A stretch of 64,000 bases of DNA from DATBVX01 sp963724625. Lineage in GTDB: Bacteria; Pseudomonadota; Gammaproteobacteria; Steroidobacterales; Steroidobacteraceae. Numbering within the stretch: position 1 is the stretch's first letter; every line of letters begins with the position of its first letter. Positions 16,705-25,826 of the stretch are shown in pieces. A program made the position numbers and the translations under genes. The notes under the pieces were generated by a model. The model saw only the letters and a program-made list of their open reading frames with translations, had not been told where the DNA came from and did no database searches. The DNA lies in the NCBI GenBank assembly GCA_963724625.1, contig CAVRVO010000004.1, forward strand, positions 340,732 to 404,731, in the 5' to 3' direction.

Positions 16705-18114
16705 TCAAACGCTGTAATACAGCTCCAGCTCCACCGGATGCGTAGTCATGCGCACGCGCGTGACTTCCTGCATCTTGAGTCCGATGTACGCGTCGATGAC
16801 ATCGTCGGTGAACACGCCGCCCGCCTTGAGGAAGGCCCGATCCTTATCGAGGGATTCGAGCGCCTGCTCGAGCGAGTAGCACACCTCGGGAATGTGCTTG
16901 GCCTCCTCGGGCTCGAGGTCGTACAGATCCTTGTCCGCAGCTTCGCCCGGATGAATCTTGTTCTGGATTCCATCGACGCCAGCCATCAGCATCGCGGCAA
17001 ATGCCAGATACGGGTTGGCAGTCGAATCCGGGAAACGCACTTCGATACGTCGCCCCTTCGGATTCGGCACCCATGGAATGCGAATCGACGCCGAACGATT
17101 GCGCGCGGAGTACGCCAGCATCACGGGCGCTTCGAAACCCGGCACCAGGCGCTTATAGCTGTTGGTGCTCGAGTTGGTGAACGCGTTGAGCGCCTTCGCG
17201 TGCTTGATGATTCCGCCGATGTAGTAGAGCGCCACGTCCGACAGGCCGCCGTACTTGTCACCAGCGAACAGTGCCTTGCCCGCCTTCTGCAGGGACTGAT
17301 GCACATGCATGCCGTTGCCGTTGTCGCCGACGATGGGCTTGGGCATGAAGGTCAGCGTCTTGCCGTAACTTGCAGCGACATTCTGCAACGCGTACTTGAG
17401 GATCTGAACTTCGTCGGCTTTGCGCGTCAGGGTGTTGGCGGAGACATTAATTTCGCCCTGGCCGGCGGTCGCCACTTCGTGGTGGTGCACCTCGACCTGC
17501 AGGCCAAGCTCCTCGAGCGCGAGACACATCGCCGAACGGATATCCTGCTGAGAGTCGACGGGCGGAACCGGGAAATATCCGCCCTTCACGCCGGGTCGGT
17601 GGCCCTTGTTGCCCTCCTCGTATGCCTTACCGGAGCTCCACGCCGCTTCCACGGAATCGATTTCATAGAAGCAGCCGCTCATGCCCGAGCCCATGCGCAC
17701 GGCATCGAAGATGAAGAACTCATTCTCCGGGCCGAACAGAGCGCCGTCGGCAATTCCGGTCGACTTGAGATAGGCCTCCGCACGCTTGGCCAGTGAGCGT
17801 GGGCAGCGCTCGTAGCCCTGCATGGTCGTCGGCTCGACGACATCACAGCGCAGGAGCAGTGTGCTTGCCTCGAAGAACGGATCGATCACTGCGCTGGCGG
17901 CATCCGGCATCAGGATCATGTCGGACTCGTTGATGCCCTTCCAGCCAGCGATCGAAGAGCCGTCGAACATCTTGCCGTCGGTAAAGAAGTCCTCATCGAC
18001 CACACGCGAGGGCACACTCACGTGCTGCTCCTTGCCGCGGGTATCGGTGAAGCGCAGGTCCACGAACTTCACTTCCTTCTCTTTCATCAGGCTCAGAACT
18101 TCGGCGGGGGTCAT
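16705..18114 (-). CDS. glnA: Glutamine synthetase type I
   Basis: Dodecameric ammonia-assimilating enzyme (469 residues) that forms glutamine from glutamate, ammonia and ATP. N-terminal beta-grasp (VKFVDLRFTDTRGKEQH), metal-binding PENEFF, ATP-site KPIVGDNGNGMH, NRSASIRIP and RIEVRFPD motifs are intact. Tyr398 in KDLYDLEPEE is the adenylylation site recognised by GlnE, so covalent control is likely. Transcription is probably driven from the sigma-54 promoter at 18207-18222 with NtrC bound further upstream. 5' leader about 80 bases. Confidence 0.97.
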   Translation of the reverse strand: MTPAEVLSLMKEKEVKFVDLRFTDTRGKEQHVSVPSRVVDEDFFTDGKMFDGSSIAGWKGINESDMILMPDAASAVIDPFFEASTLLLRCDVVEPTTMQGYERCPRSLAKRAEAYLKSTGIADGALFGPENEFFIFDAVRMGSGMSGCFYEIDSVEAAWSSGKAYEEGNKGHRPGVKGGYFPVPPVDSQQDIRSAMCLALEELGLQVEVHHHEVATAGQGEINVSANTLTRKADEVQILKYALQNVAASYGKTLTFMPKPIVGDNGNGMHVHQSLQKAGKALFAGDKYGGLSDVALYYIGGIIKHAKALNAFTNSSTNSYKRLVPGFEAPVMLAYSARNRSASIRIPWVPNPKGRRIEVRFPDSTANPYLAFAAMLMAGVDGIQNKIHPGEAADKDLYDLEPEEAKHIPEVCYSLEQALESLDKDRAFLKAGGVFTDDVIDAYIGLKMQEVTRVRMTTHPVELELYYSV

Positions 18115-18206
18115 GGGCTCAAGCTCCTCGGAATGGGGCGAAACTGTTTTGGCCTGCCGTCCGATTCGCCCTGCAGACGGAGGTCCATAGCTGAATCCAC
18201 GCGGTT

Positions 18207-18222
18207 TGCAGTTCTCGTGCCA
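18207..18222 (-). promoter_or_regulatory. Sigma-54 promoter of glnA
   Basis: On the minus strand TGGCAC, five bases, then CTGCA matches the -24/-12 consensus TGGCAC-N5-TTGCA with a single mismatch and the invariant GG and GC correctly spaced. Predicted transcription start near 18196, about 82 bases before the glnA ATG. This fits the adjacent ntrBC genes. Confidence 0.8.
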
Positions 18223-18316
18223 CGGCGTGGAGGTCGCAGATTCAAATGCTTAGGGTTGCAGCGCGTCGGCGCCCCGCAAAACGCGCGCCATCATAGGGCA
18301 TTCTGCTGCTGAAAAT

Positions 18317-18331
18317 GCACCATTTGTGGGC
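18317..18331. promoter_or_regulatory. Candidate NtrC site 1 upstream of glnA
   Basis: GCACCATTTGTGGGC resembles the NtrC operator GCACCA-N3-TGGTGC: the left half is perfect, the right half is imperfect. It is about 120 bases upstream of the predicted sigma-54 start, a usual enhancer distance. Confidence 0.45.
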
Positions 18332-18377
18332 GTAAGTTGGCCGCAGTGCGGGCAGTTCGCAAGGTTTCGAGCCTGAC

Positions 18378-18392
18378 GCACCATTGCGGAGC
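18378..18392. promoter_or_regulatory. Candidate NtrC site 2 upstream of glnA
   Basis: GCACCATTGCGGAGC again has a perfect left NtrC half site and 4 of 6 matches in the right half. It lies 61 bases from site 1, nearly six helical turns, so two activator dimers could sit on the same face of the DNA. It is also within 110 bases of the glyQ start, which runs the other way. Confidence 0.4.
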
Positions 18393-18483
18393 GCTCGGTG
18401 GGTACAAATGCCAGCCGCTGAATGACTCGTTATACTCGCGGCCTTTTCGATCAATGACCTGCCCGACCTTTAGCCCGACACCC

Positions 18484-19410
18484 ATGCCGCCCCGTAGCTC
18501 CACGCTGCCACCCAGGACCTTTCAGGACCTGATTTTTGCGCTGCAGCGCTATTGGTCCGAGTGCGGCTGCGTAATTCTTCAGCCGTACGACATGGAGATG
18601 GGTGCCGGGACCTTTCACACCGGGACGTTCCTCAGAGCGCTCGGGCCCGAGCCATGGACTGCGGCGTATGTCCAACCGAGTCGTCGGCCGACAGATGGGC
18701 GCTACGGCGAGAACCCGTTTCGTCTGCAGCACTACTACCAGTTCCAGGTGGTGATCAAACCTTCTCCGCTCGAGATCCTGGACCTGTACCTCGGTTCGTT
18801 GCGCGCACTCGGTATCGATCCGCTCGTGCACGACATCCGGTTCGTCGAAGACAACTGGGAATCGCCGACGCTTGGCGCGTGGGGGCTGGGCTGGGAGGTG
18901 TGGCTCAACGGCATGGAGATTACGCAGTTCACCTACTTCCAGCAGGCCGGCGGTTTCGACTGCAAGCCGGTGACGGCTGAAATTACCTACGGGCTGGAAC
19001 GGGTCGCGATGAACCTGCAGCAGGTCGAAAGCTTCTTCGACATCGTATGGACCGATGGACCGCTCGGGCGCGTGACGTACGGCGATGTCTTTCACCAGAA
19101 CGAAGCCGAGCAGTCGGCTTATAACTTCGAGCACGCGGATGTGAACTGGCTGTTGCAGGCGTTCGATGCTCATGAACGCACCTGCCAGGCTCTGCTCGAG
19201 GCAAAGTTGCCGTTGCCCGCCTACGAGCAAGTATTGAAGGCCTCTCACACGTTCAATCTTCTCGATGCGCGCCGGGCGATCTCCGTAACTGAACGGCAGC
19301 GCTACATCCTGCGAGTTCGCAAGCTCGCCCGTGGTGTGGCTGAAGCTTACCTCCATAGTCGCGAGTCACTCGGCTTCCCGTTGCTGAAGCAAGCCGGAGC
19401 TGCCGCGTGA
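18484..19410 (+). CDS. glyQ: Glycyl-tRNA synthetase alpha subunit
   Basis: Catalytic subunit of the bacterial alpha2-beta2 glycyl-tRNA synthetase. Class II motifs are clear: TFQDLIFALQRYW at the N-terminus, the tRNA/amino-acid site PSRRPTDGRYGENPFRLQHYYQFQVV region (residues about 60-85), and EITYGLERVAMNLQ. Length 308 residues. I use the ATG at 18484; ATG at 18454 is an alternative but lies almost on a TATACT -10-like element at 18431. The stop overlaps the glyS GTG by four bases. Confidence 0.96.
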   Translation: MPPRSSTLPPRTFQDLIFALQRYWSECGCVILQPYDMEMGAGTFHTGTFLRALGPEPWTAAYVQPSRRPTDGRYGENPFRLQHYYQFQVVIKPSPLEILDLYLGSLRALGIDPLVHDIRFVEDNWESPTLGAWGLGWEVWLNGMEITQFTYFQQAGGFDCKPVTAEITYGLERVAMNLQQVESFFDIVWTDGPLGRVTYGDVFHQNEAEQSAYNFEHADVNWLLQAFDAHERTCQALLEAKLPLPAYEQVLKASHTFNLLDARRAISVTERQRYILRVRKLARGVAEAYLHSRESLGFPLLKQAGAAA

Positions 19411-21506
19411 GCCGGCGGGATCTCTTGATCGAGATCGGCACTGAGGAGCTCCCGCCGCTGGCGTTGAAGGACCTCGCCGATGCGTTCCTCGCGGGCATCG
19501 TGCAGCGACTGGCGGAGACGAAGATAAGGCACGGGCGCGCGCAACGCTTTGCGAGTCCGCGACGTCTCGCTGTCCTGGTCAGAGGCGTTTCAGAACAGCA
19601 ACCCGAACAGGACGTGAAACGGCGCGGACCGCCGGTTTCTGCCGCGTTCGACTCGAGCGGGCAACCGACTCGAGCCGCGCTCGCGTTTGCCGAATCCTGC
19701 GGCACGACGGTCTCGTCGCTGGACCGCGTGCAGGAGGCCAAGGGCGAATTCCTACTCTTCAGTACGCGCAAGCCAGGCTCGCTCACCAGCGATCTGGTGC
19801 CAGGCGTAGTGCAGGCGGCGCTCGACGCGTTGCCAATCCCCAAGCGGATGCGTTGGGGGGCAGGCAACGCGGAATTCGTCCGTCCGGTGCACTGGGTAGT
19901 GCTCCTCTTCGGCAAGGACGTCGTGCCAGCAAGCATCCTGGGCGTGTCGAGCGATCGCTTCACGCGAGGACATCGCTTTCACGCACCAAAACCGCTGCGT
20001 ATATCCACGCCAGGTGCGTATGCCGGAGCATTGCGTAAGCGCGGACGGGTGCTGGCCGATCTCGACGAGCGACGCGAGCACATACGGCGCACCACACAGG
20101 AGCTCGCGGCTTCGCTTGAAGGCGTGCCGGTCATGGACGATGCGTTGCTCGATGAGGTGACGGCTCTAGTCGAGTGGCCCGTGCCGCTGGCGGGCACGTT
20201 CGAAGGGCGCTTTCTCGAGCTGCCACGCGAGGTGCTCATCGCCACACTGCAGGACCATCAGCGCTATTTCCCGCTCAGCACCAGCAACGGCACTTTGCTA
20301 CCGCGGTTCATAGCGGTCAGCAATCTCGAAAGCCTCCATCCAGACCAGGTTCGCGCCGGAAACGAGCGCGTAGTCAGGCCACGCCTCACGGACGCCGCAT
20401 TTTTCTACGACACCGACCGCAAGCAACCCCTGGCGTCCCGATGTGCAGGATTGGCCCAAGTAACGTATCAGACGCGCCTCGGTTCGCTGCAGGACAAAGT
20501 AACGCGCACCAGGACACTCGCGGCCCGGGTCGCCGAGCGCATAGGTGCCGATCCTCGTTCCACCGAGCGCGCTGCGGATCTGTGCAAGTGCGATCTGCTG
20601 ACGGCGATGGTCGGCGAATTCCCGGAGCTGCAAGGCACCATGGGCAGTTACTACGCTCGACACGATGGTGAGCAGGCAGACGTTTCCATTGCCATCGCGG
20701 AGCACTATCTGCCCCGCTACGCCGGCGATCGGCTGCCTGACAGCCGCATCGGAATGGCACTGGCCATTGCCGACAAGATCGACACCATCACGGGCATCTT
20801 CGCGATCGACCAGAAGCCAACGGGAACTCGCGATCCTTTCGGCGTGCGCCGAGCCGCCCTCGGTCTGGTGCGCATCATTATCGAGCGCCAACTCGAGCTT
20901 GATCTGCGTGAGCTAATCGCGACCGCAACGCAGCTCATGGCGGCACATTCGCCCGGCGTCGGCGCGGTCGATGGCGCGGTGTGCGAGCAGGTCTACGACT
21001 ACATCATGGAGCGCCTGCGCTCCTACTATCTCGACCGGTCTTCAGGATTGGAAATCAGCACCGAGATGTTCGATTCGGTGTTGAGCAATCGTCCACCGTC
21101 GCCGCTCGACTTCGATGCCCGATTGAGAGCGGTGGAAGGCTTTCTGAAGCTCGATGCCGCGACCAGCCTCGCAAGTGCCAACAAGCGCATCGCCAACATA
21201 TTGCGCAAGACCGAGATCCCGACCTCCCAGGTCGTGAAGGTGGAACTGTTACGGTCTCCTGCCGAGCAGCGCCTGCACAGCGAGCTCGAGCGCCTTCGTC
21301 CGCAGGTGGAGCCATTGCTCGAACAGCGCAACTACGCTGAGGCGTTGCAGCGGCTGGCGCAGTTGCGCGAACCGGTGGATGCGTTCTTCGACTCAGTCAT
21401 GGTGATGGACGAGGACACGCAACTTCGCACCAACCGTCTCACGCTGCTTGTTCAGTTGCGCAATCTGTTCCTGCACACCGCCGATCTGTCACGCCTGCCT
21501 GGCTGA
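19407..21506 (+). CDS. glyS: Glycyl-tRNA synthetase beta subunit
   Basis: The 699-residue tRNA-binding subunit. It opens with the family motif LLIEIGTEELPPLALK, has the internal GEFPELQGTMGSYYA and KIDTITGIFAIDQKPTGTRDPFGVRR stretches (positions about 410-475) and ends in an anticodon-binding helical domain. GTG start coupled to glyQ through a GTGA overlap. Full length. Confidence 0.96.
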   Translation: MSRRDLLIEIGTEELPPLALKDLADAFLAGIVQRLAETKIRHGRAQRFASPRRLAVLVRGVSEQQPEQDVKRRGPPVSAAFDSSGQPTRAALAFAESCGTTVSSLDRVQEAKGEFLLFSTRKPGSLTSDLVPGVVQAALDALPIPKRMRWGAGNAEFVRPVHWVVLLFGKDVVPASILGVSSDRFTRGHRFHAPKPLRISTPGAYAGALRKRGRVLADLDERREHIRRTTQELAASLEGVPVMDDALLDEVTALVEWPVPLAGTFEGRFLELPREVLIATLQDHQRYFPLSTSNGTLLPRFIAVSNLESLHPDQVRAGNERVVRPRLTDAAFFYDTDRKQPLASRCAGLAQVTYQTRLGSLQDKVTRTRTLAARVAERIGADPRSTERAADLCKCDLLTAMVGEFPELQGTMGSYYARHDGEQADVSIAIAEHYLPRYAGDRLPDSRIGMALAIADKIDTITGIFAIDQKPTGTRDPFGVRRAALGLVRIIIERQLELDLRELIATATQLMAAHSPGVGAVDGAVCEQVYDYIMERLRSYYLDRSSGLEISTEMFDSVLSNRPPSPLDFDARLRAVEGFLKLDAATSLASANKRIANILRKTEIPTSQVVKVELLRSPAEQRLHSELERLRPQVEPLLEQRNYAEALQRLAQLREPVDAFFDSVMVMDEDTQLRTNRLTLLVQLRNLFLHTADLSRLPG

Positions 21507-21507
21507 C

Positions 21508-22218
21508 ATGCAGTTGCTCGGCTCACTGCTCTTCACGGCCTACCTGTTCCTGTCCATAGTGGTGTTTTCAACCGGCGTCGTGTTGGCGGCCGTCTTTCCA
21601 TACCCCGTGCGTTACGCAGTCTCGCGCACGTGGGCGCGCAGCGTCATGTGGCTCCTCAAACACTTCTGCGGACTGGACTACGTGGTCGAAGGGCGTGAAA
21701 ACATTCCGGTCGACAACCACATCTCGATGTGGAAGCACTCCTCGTCCTGGGAAACCATCGCGCAGATGCTGGTGTTTCCGCCTCAGTCCTGGGTGCTGAA
21801 GCATGAATTGATGTGGATTCCAATCGTCGGCTGGGCGATTCGAGCCATGCGTCCGATCGCGATCGACCGTGGCAGCGGTCGCATAGCGGTCAATCGCGTG
21901 ATCGAGCAGGGCAAACAGCGGCTCGAGAGCGGCATGTGGATCCTGATCTTTCCCGAAGGCACCCGAATGCCCGCCGGGCAGACACGCAAATACGGCGTCA
22001 GCGGCGCACTGCTCGCCACGCAAACCGGCCGATGGGTAATTCCGGTGGCGCACAACGCGGGCTCCTATTGGCCGCGCCGAGGTCTTATCAAGAGGCGAGG
22101 CACGATCCGCGTAGTGATCGGACCCCCGATAGATCCTCGCGGCGCCGATCCGCGTCAGTTGAACGAGCGGGTTCAGGCGTGGATCGAATCCACGGTGGCT
22201 CAATTGCAGACACGCTGA
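21508..22218 (+). CDS. plsC: 1-acyl-sn-glycerol-3-phosphate acyltransferase
   Basis: Membrane acyltransferase that converts lysophosphatidic acid to phosphatidic acid. One N-terminal transmembrane helix (residues 3-30); acyltransferase motif I is KHSSSWE, i.e. HX4E in place of the common HX4D, a variant frequent in this branch of the family; motif III FPEGTRMPAGQ is intact. ATG at 21508 follows the glyS stop by one base, so it belongs to the glyQ-glyS transcript. In several relatives gmhB lies between glyS and plsC; it does not here. Faces gyrB convergently. Confidence 0.9.
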   Translation: MQLLGSLLFTAYLFLSIVVFSTGVVLAAVFPYPVRYAVSRTWARSVMWLLKHFCGLDYVVEGRENIPVDNHISMWKHSSSWETIAQMLVFPPQSWVLKHELMWIPIVGWAIRAMRPIAIDRGSGRIAVNRVIEQGKQRLESGMWILIFPEGTRMPAGQTRKYGVSGALLATQTGRWVIPVAHNAGSYWPRRGLIKRRGTIRVVIGPPIDPRGADPRQLNERVQAWIESTVAQLQTR

Positions 22219-22305
22219 GAGCAGGCTGAGCGGCGACGCAGCCGGTCGCGGCTCGCCACTTACTCGGCCAGCTGCAGATCAGGCGTCGATGATTTCGAGT
22301 CGCAC

Positions 22306-24723
22306 TCAGATGTCCAGGTTTGCGACTGCGAGCGCGTTTTTCTCGATGAACTCGCGACGCGGTTCGACTTGATCGCCCATCAAGGTCGTGAAGATGTCAT
22401 CCGCCGCGACCGCGTCCTCAATCCTGACCTGCATGAGCCGGCGCGACTCTGGGTTGATGGTCGTGTCCCACAACTGCTCCGGGTTCATTTCGCCTAGACC
22501 CTTGTAGCGCTGGATGGTCTGGCCTTTCTTCGCCTGCTCGAGGAGCCAATGCATCGCTTCCTTGAAACTTGCGATCTCGTGCCGCTCATCGCCCTTGGTG
22601 ACGAATGCGCCATCCCCAATCAGGTCGCTGAGCGTGCGACCGAGCTCCGCGATGCGGCGATACTCGGCCGAATCGAAGAACTCGCGCTGAATATGCTTGG
22701 TGGCGGCGACGCCGTGCTCAGTCCTCTGCACGTCGATACGCTGCGGCGCTCCGTCGCTGCCCGGATGCAACGCCACTTTGAATGTGCGCGTGGCATCGTT
22801 CAGCGCGTTAAGGCGCGCATCCAGCTGGCTGCACCAGTGGCTAAGCGCTTCGACGTCGTCAAATACGGCGCCGGTTAGCTCCGGCAGATAGATCATCTGC
22901 TCCAGCACCCGTTCGTCGTAGCGGCGCGACCAGCGCTTGATGATCGCCTGCACTTCCATATAGCGCCGCGCGAGCGACTCCAGGCCTGGCCCGGCCAACG
23001 GAGGTGCCTCGGCATTGACGTGCAGGCCTGCCTCGTCCAGTGCAGCGTTCAGTAGCAGAGCGTTGAGTTCCGAGTCGTCCTTGAGATAGTGCTCCTGCTT
23101 GCCCTTGCGCAATTTGTAGAGTGGGGGCTGAGCGATATAGATATGCCCACCCTCGATAAGCTGTGGCATCTGCCGATAGAAAAAGGTCAGCAAGAGCGTC
23201 CGGATGTGGGATCCGTCTACGTCCGCGTCGGTCATGATGATGACCCGGTGATAGCGAAGATTCGCGATCTCGAAGTCATCTCGCCCGATCCCGCAGCCAA
23301 GTGCTGTGATCAGGGTGCCAACTTCCGCGGATGAGAGCATCTTGTCGAAGCGCGCCTTCTCGACGTTCAGGATCTTGCCCTTCAACGGCAGAATTGCCTG
23401 GCTGCGTCGGTCGCGACCTTGCTTCGCTGACCCGCCGGCGGAGTCGCCCTCAACCAGAAAGAGCTCCGACAAGGCCGGGTCCTTCTCCTGACAGTCGGCC
23501 AGTTTTCCGGGCAGGCCCGCGAAGTCGAGGGCGCCCTTGCGACGGGTCATCTCGCGCGCCTTGCGCGCCGCTTCGCGTGCTCTCGCTGCTTCCATGATTT
23601 TCGCGACGATGGCGCGCGCATCCTGGGGGCGTTCGAGCAGGAATTCCTCGAGCCGCTCGGCTACGGCGGATTCCACGATCGCTTTCACTTCCGAGGAAAC
23701 CAACTTGTCCTTGGTCTGCGAAGAGAACTTCGGATCGGCGAGCTTTAGAGACAGAATCGCTGTCAGTCCTTCACGCGCGTCATCACCTGTGGTGAGGACT
23801 TTTTCTTTTTTCGCGTACGCCTCTTTTTCAATGTAGTTGTTCAGTGTACGTGTCAAGGCACTACGAAAACCGGCCAGATGCGTGCCGCCATCCTTCTGCG
23901 GAATGTTGTTGGTGTAGCAGAACATGCTTTCCTGGTAGGAGTCGTTCCACTGCATTGCGACTTCCACCACGGCGCCATCCTGTTCGGTGCGAAAGGAGAA
24001 AATCGATTCGTGGATGGGCGTGCGGGTGCGACTGAGATACTTCACGAACGCCTGGATACCACCCTCGTACTCGAAGACATCGCTCTTCTCCTCACGCTCA
24101 TCGATGAACTCGATGCGCACTCCGGAGTTCAGGAACGAAAGCTCGCGCAGTCGCTTGGCCAGCAACTCGTAATTGAATTCGATGTTGGTGAAGATCGTCG
24201 CGCTCGGCTTGAAGCGAATCGTCGTGCCGCGCTCGTTCGTCTGGCCGACCACCCCCAGGGGTGCGACGGGCTCACCGAGTCGATACTCCTGCTGATAGAT
24301 CCGACCTTCGCGGCAGATGGTCAGCACCAGGTATTCGGAAAGGGCGTTGACCACTGACACCCCCACCCCGTGCAGCCCGCCGGAAACCTTGTACGAGCTG
24401 TCATCAAACTTCCCGCCCGAATGCAGTACGGTCATGATGACCTCTGCGGCCGATCTTCCTTCTTCTGGGTGGATATCTGCAGGGATCCCGCGCCCATTGT
24501 CGGCGACCGTGACGGATTCGTCGGCGTGAATAGTGACTACGATCCGATCGCAATACCCAGCCAAGGCCTCATCAATCGAGTTGTCGACCACCTCGAAAAC
24601 CATGTGGTGCAAGCCAGTGCCGTCGTCGGTATCACCGATGTACATGCCGGGCCGTTTGCGCACTGCATCAAGCCCTTTTAATACCTTGATTTTACTGGAA
24701 TCGTAGACGTCTTTTTCCGACAT
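22306..24723 (-). CDS. gyrB: DNA gyrase subunit B
   Basis: ATPase subunit of gyrase, 805 residues, introducing negative supercoils with GyrA. GHKL ATPase motifs (EVVDNSIDEA, DNGRGIP, GGLHGVGVSVVNALS), the TOPRIM metal site (EGDSAGGSAKQGRDRR and DADVDGSHIRTLLLTFFYRQ, location only), a gammaproteobacterial insert between TOPRIM and tail (about 560-730) and the C-terminal QRYKGLGEMNPEQLW motif are present. Last gene of the dnaA-dnaN-recF-gyrB operon, 25 bases after recF. Confidence 0.97.
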   Translation of the reverse strand: MSEKDVYDSSKIKVLKGLDAVRKRPGMYIGDTDDGTGLHHMVFEVVDNSIDEALAGYCDRIVVTIHADESVTVADNGRGIPADIHPEEGRSAAEVIMTVLHSGGKFDDSSYKVSGGLHGVGVSVVNALSEYLVLTICREGRIYQQEYRLGEPVAPLGVVGQTNERGTTIRFKPSATIFTNIEFNYELLAKRLRELSFLNSGVRIEFIDEREEKSDVFEYEGGIQAFVKYLSRTRTPIHESIFSFRTEQDGAVVEVAMQWNDSYQESMFCYTNNIPQKDGGTHLAGFRSALTRTLNNYIEKEAYAKKEKVLTTGDDAREGLTAILSLKLADPKFSSQTKDKLVSSEVKAIVESAVAERLEEFLLERPQDARAIVAKIMEAARAREAARKAREMTRRKGALDFAGLPGKLADCQEKDPALSELFLVEGDSAGGSAKQGRDRRSQAILPLKGKILNVEKARFDKMLSSAEVGTLITALGCGIGRDDFEIANLRYHRVIIMTDADVDGSHIRTLLLTFFYRQMPQLIEGGHIYIAQPPLYKLRKGKQEHYLKDDSELNALLLNAALDEAGLHVNAEAPPLAGPGLESLARRYMEVQAIIKRWSRRYDERVLEQMIYLPELTGAVFDDVEALSHWCSQLDARLNALNDATRTFKVALHPGSDGAPQRIDVQRTEHGVAATKHIQREFFDSAEYRRIAELGRTLSDLIGDGAFVTKGDERHEIASFKEAMHWLLEQAKKGQTIQRYKGLGEMNPEQLWDTTINPESRRLMQVRIEDAVAADDIFTTLMGDQVEPRREFIEKNALAVANLDI

Positions 24724-24748
24724 GGCGGGTCCTTTTGCGGGGCGCGGA

Positions 24749-25816
24749 TTATACCACCCGCTCGATGCGTCCTTGTTCCACGTGAAACACCCGCGAGCGT
24801 TGCGACAGCCCCGAAAGTTGCGTGGGCAGTGAGGTCAGAAGGAGTTGGGCACCGAGGGCGAACACCCGATTCATGAACCGATCGATCGCGCTCGCATCCA
24901 GCTCCGCCGCAGGGTCATCCAATAGCAATGTCGATCGTAGGCCGCACACCGTATTGAGGAACTCCAGTTGCCCCAAGACCAGTCCCGCGGCGAGCAACTT
25001 TTGCTGCCCCCGGGAAACGATGTCCTTCGCTGGCCGCTCGGAGAGCTCTATCTCGATGTCGGCGCGATGAGGCCCGACTGTAGTCGTGCGGCGTTGGACA
25101 TCAACGGCACGGTGGCGCGTCAGAGCCTCACGGATTGATTGTCCCGGCGGCCAACCTCGTCCATACCCCACCGAGATCTCAAATCCCAAGAGGTCAGCGC
25201 AGGCCGCCACCAAATGGCCGCTGGTTTCCCGCAGGTATCTACTCCTCGCGGTGTCGACGCTTTCAGCAGCGGAGGCGAATGCTTCGTCCCACGCATCAAG
25301 ATCGTTGCCACCAACGTTCTGGCGAAGCGCGGCGTTTCGCTGGCGAAGTGCACGCTGGAAGCGCTGCCAAGCGCCGAGGAAAAGGGGTTCCACGTGGAAC
25401 ACTCCCCAATCAAGAAACCGCCGGCGTCGGACGGGGCCTTCCTCAATCAACTTATGGATGCCCGGATCGATGACCTGCACAGGAAAGGCTGTACTCAGTT
25501 CTGCCAGCGAGCTGACGCGCTCACCGCGCAGCCAGCCCAGGGTCTGCCCACCAACGTATTCGATCCTGACCGGAACCTGCGTGCTACCCAGCTCGAGCTC
25601 CCCGGCCACTCCGAGAGTTGCCTGCCCCCGTCGCACGACCGGATCCAGGCGAGGCGAACGAAAAGAGCGCCCGCGGCCCAGAAGAAACACGGCTTCCAGA
25701 AGGCTGGTCTTGCCGGACCCGTTGAGACCCTGGATCAGCGAGATCTGAGGATCGAGCTCGAGGTCAGCAATGTCGAAGCAGCGAAAATCCTGGAGACGGA
25801 TGGACCGGAGTGGCAT
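24749..25816 (-). CDS. recF: DNA replication and repair protein RecF
   Basis: SMC-like ATPase that loads RecA at single-strand gaps. Walker A GLNGSGKTSLLEAVFLLG near residue 30, the RecF signature SRGQQKLLAAGLVLGQ (about 270) and Walker B LLLDDPAAELD. 355 residues, normal length. Starts 10 bases after the dnaN stop, in the conserved replication operon. Confidence 0.96.
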   Translation of the reverse strand: MPLRSIRLQDFRCFDIADLELDPQISLIQGLNGSGKTSLLEAVFLLGRGRSFRSPRLDPVVRRGQATLGVAGELELGSTQVPVRIEYVGGQTLGWLRGERVSSLAELSTAFPVQVIDPGIHKLIEEGPVRRRRFLDWGVFHVEPLFLGAWQRFQRALRQRNAALRQNVGGNDLDAWDEAFASAAESVDTARSRYLRETSGHLVAACADLLGFEISVGYGRGWPPGQSIREALTRHRAVDVQRRTTTVGPHRADIEIELSERPAKDIVSRGQQKLLAAGLVLGQLEFLNTVCGLRSTLLLDDPAAELDASAIDRFMNRVFALGAQLLLTSLPTQLSGLSQRSRVFHVEQGRIERVV

Positions 25817-25826
25817 CCACGATGGC

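Noticed and set aside
16681..17796. Plus-strand open frame of 371 codons opposite glnA
   Set aside because: Shadow of glutamine synthetase; the minus-strand protein is conserved end to end.
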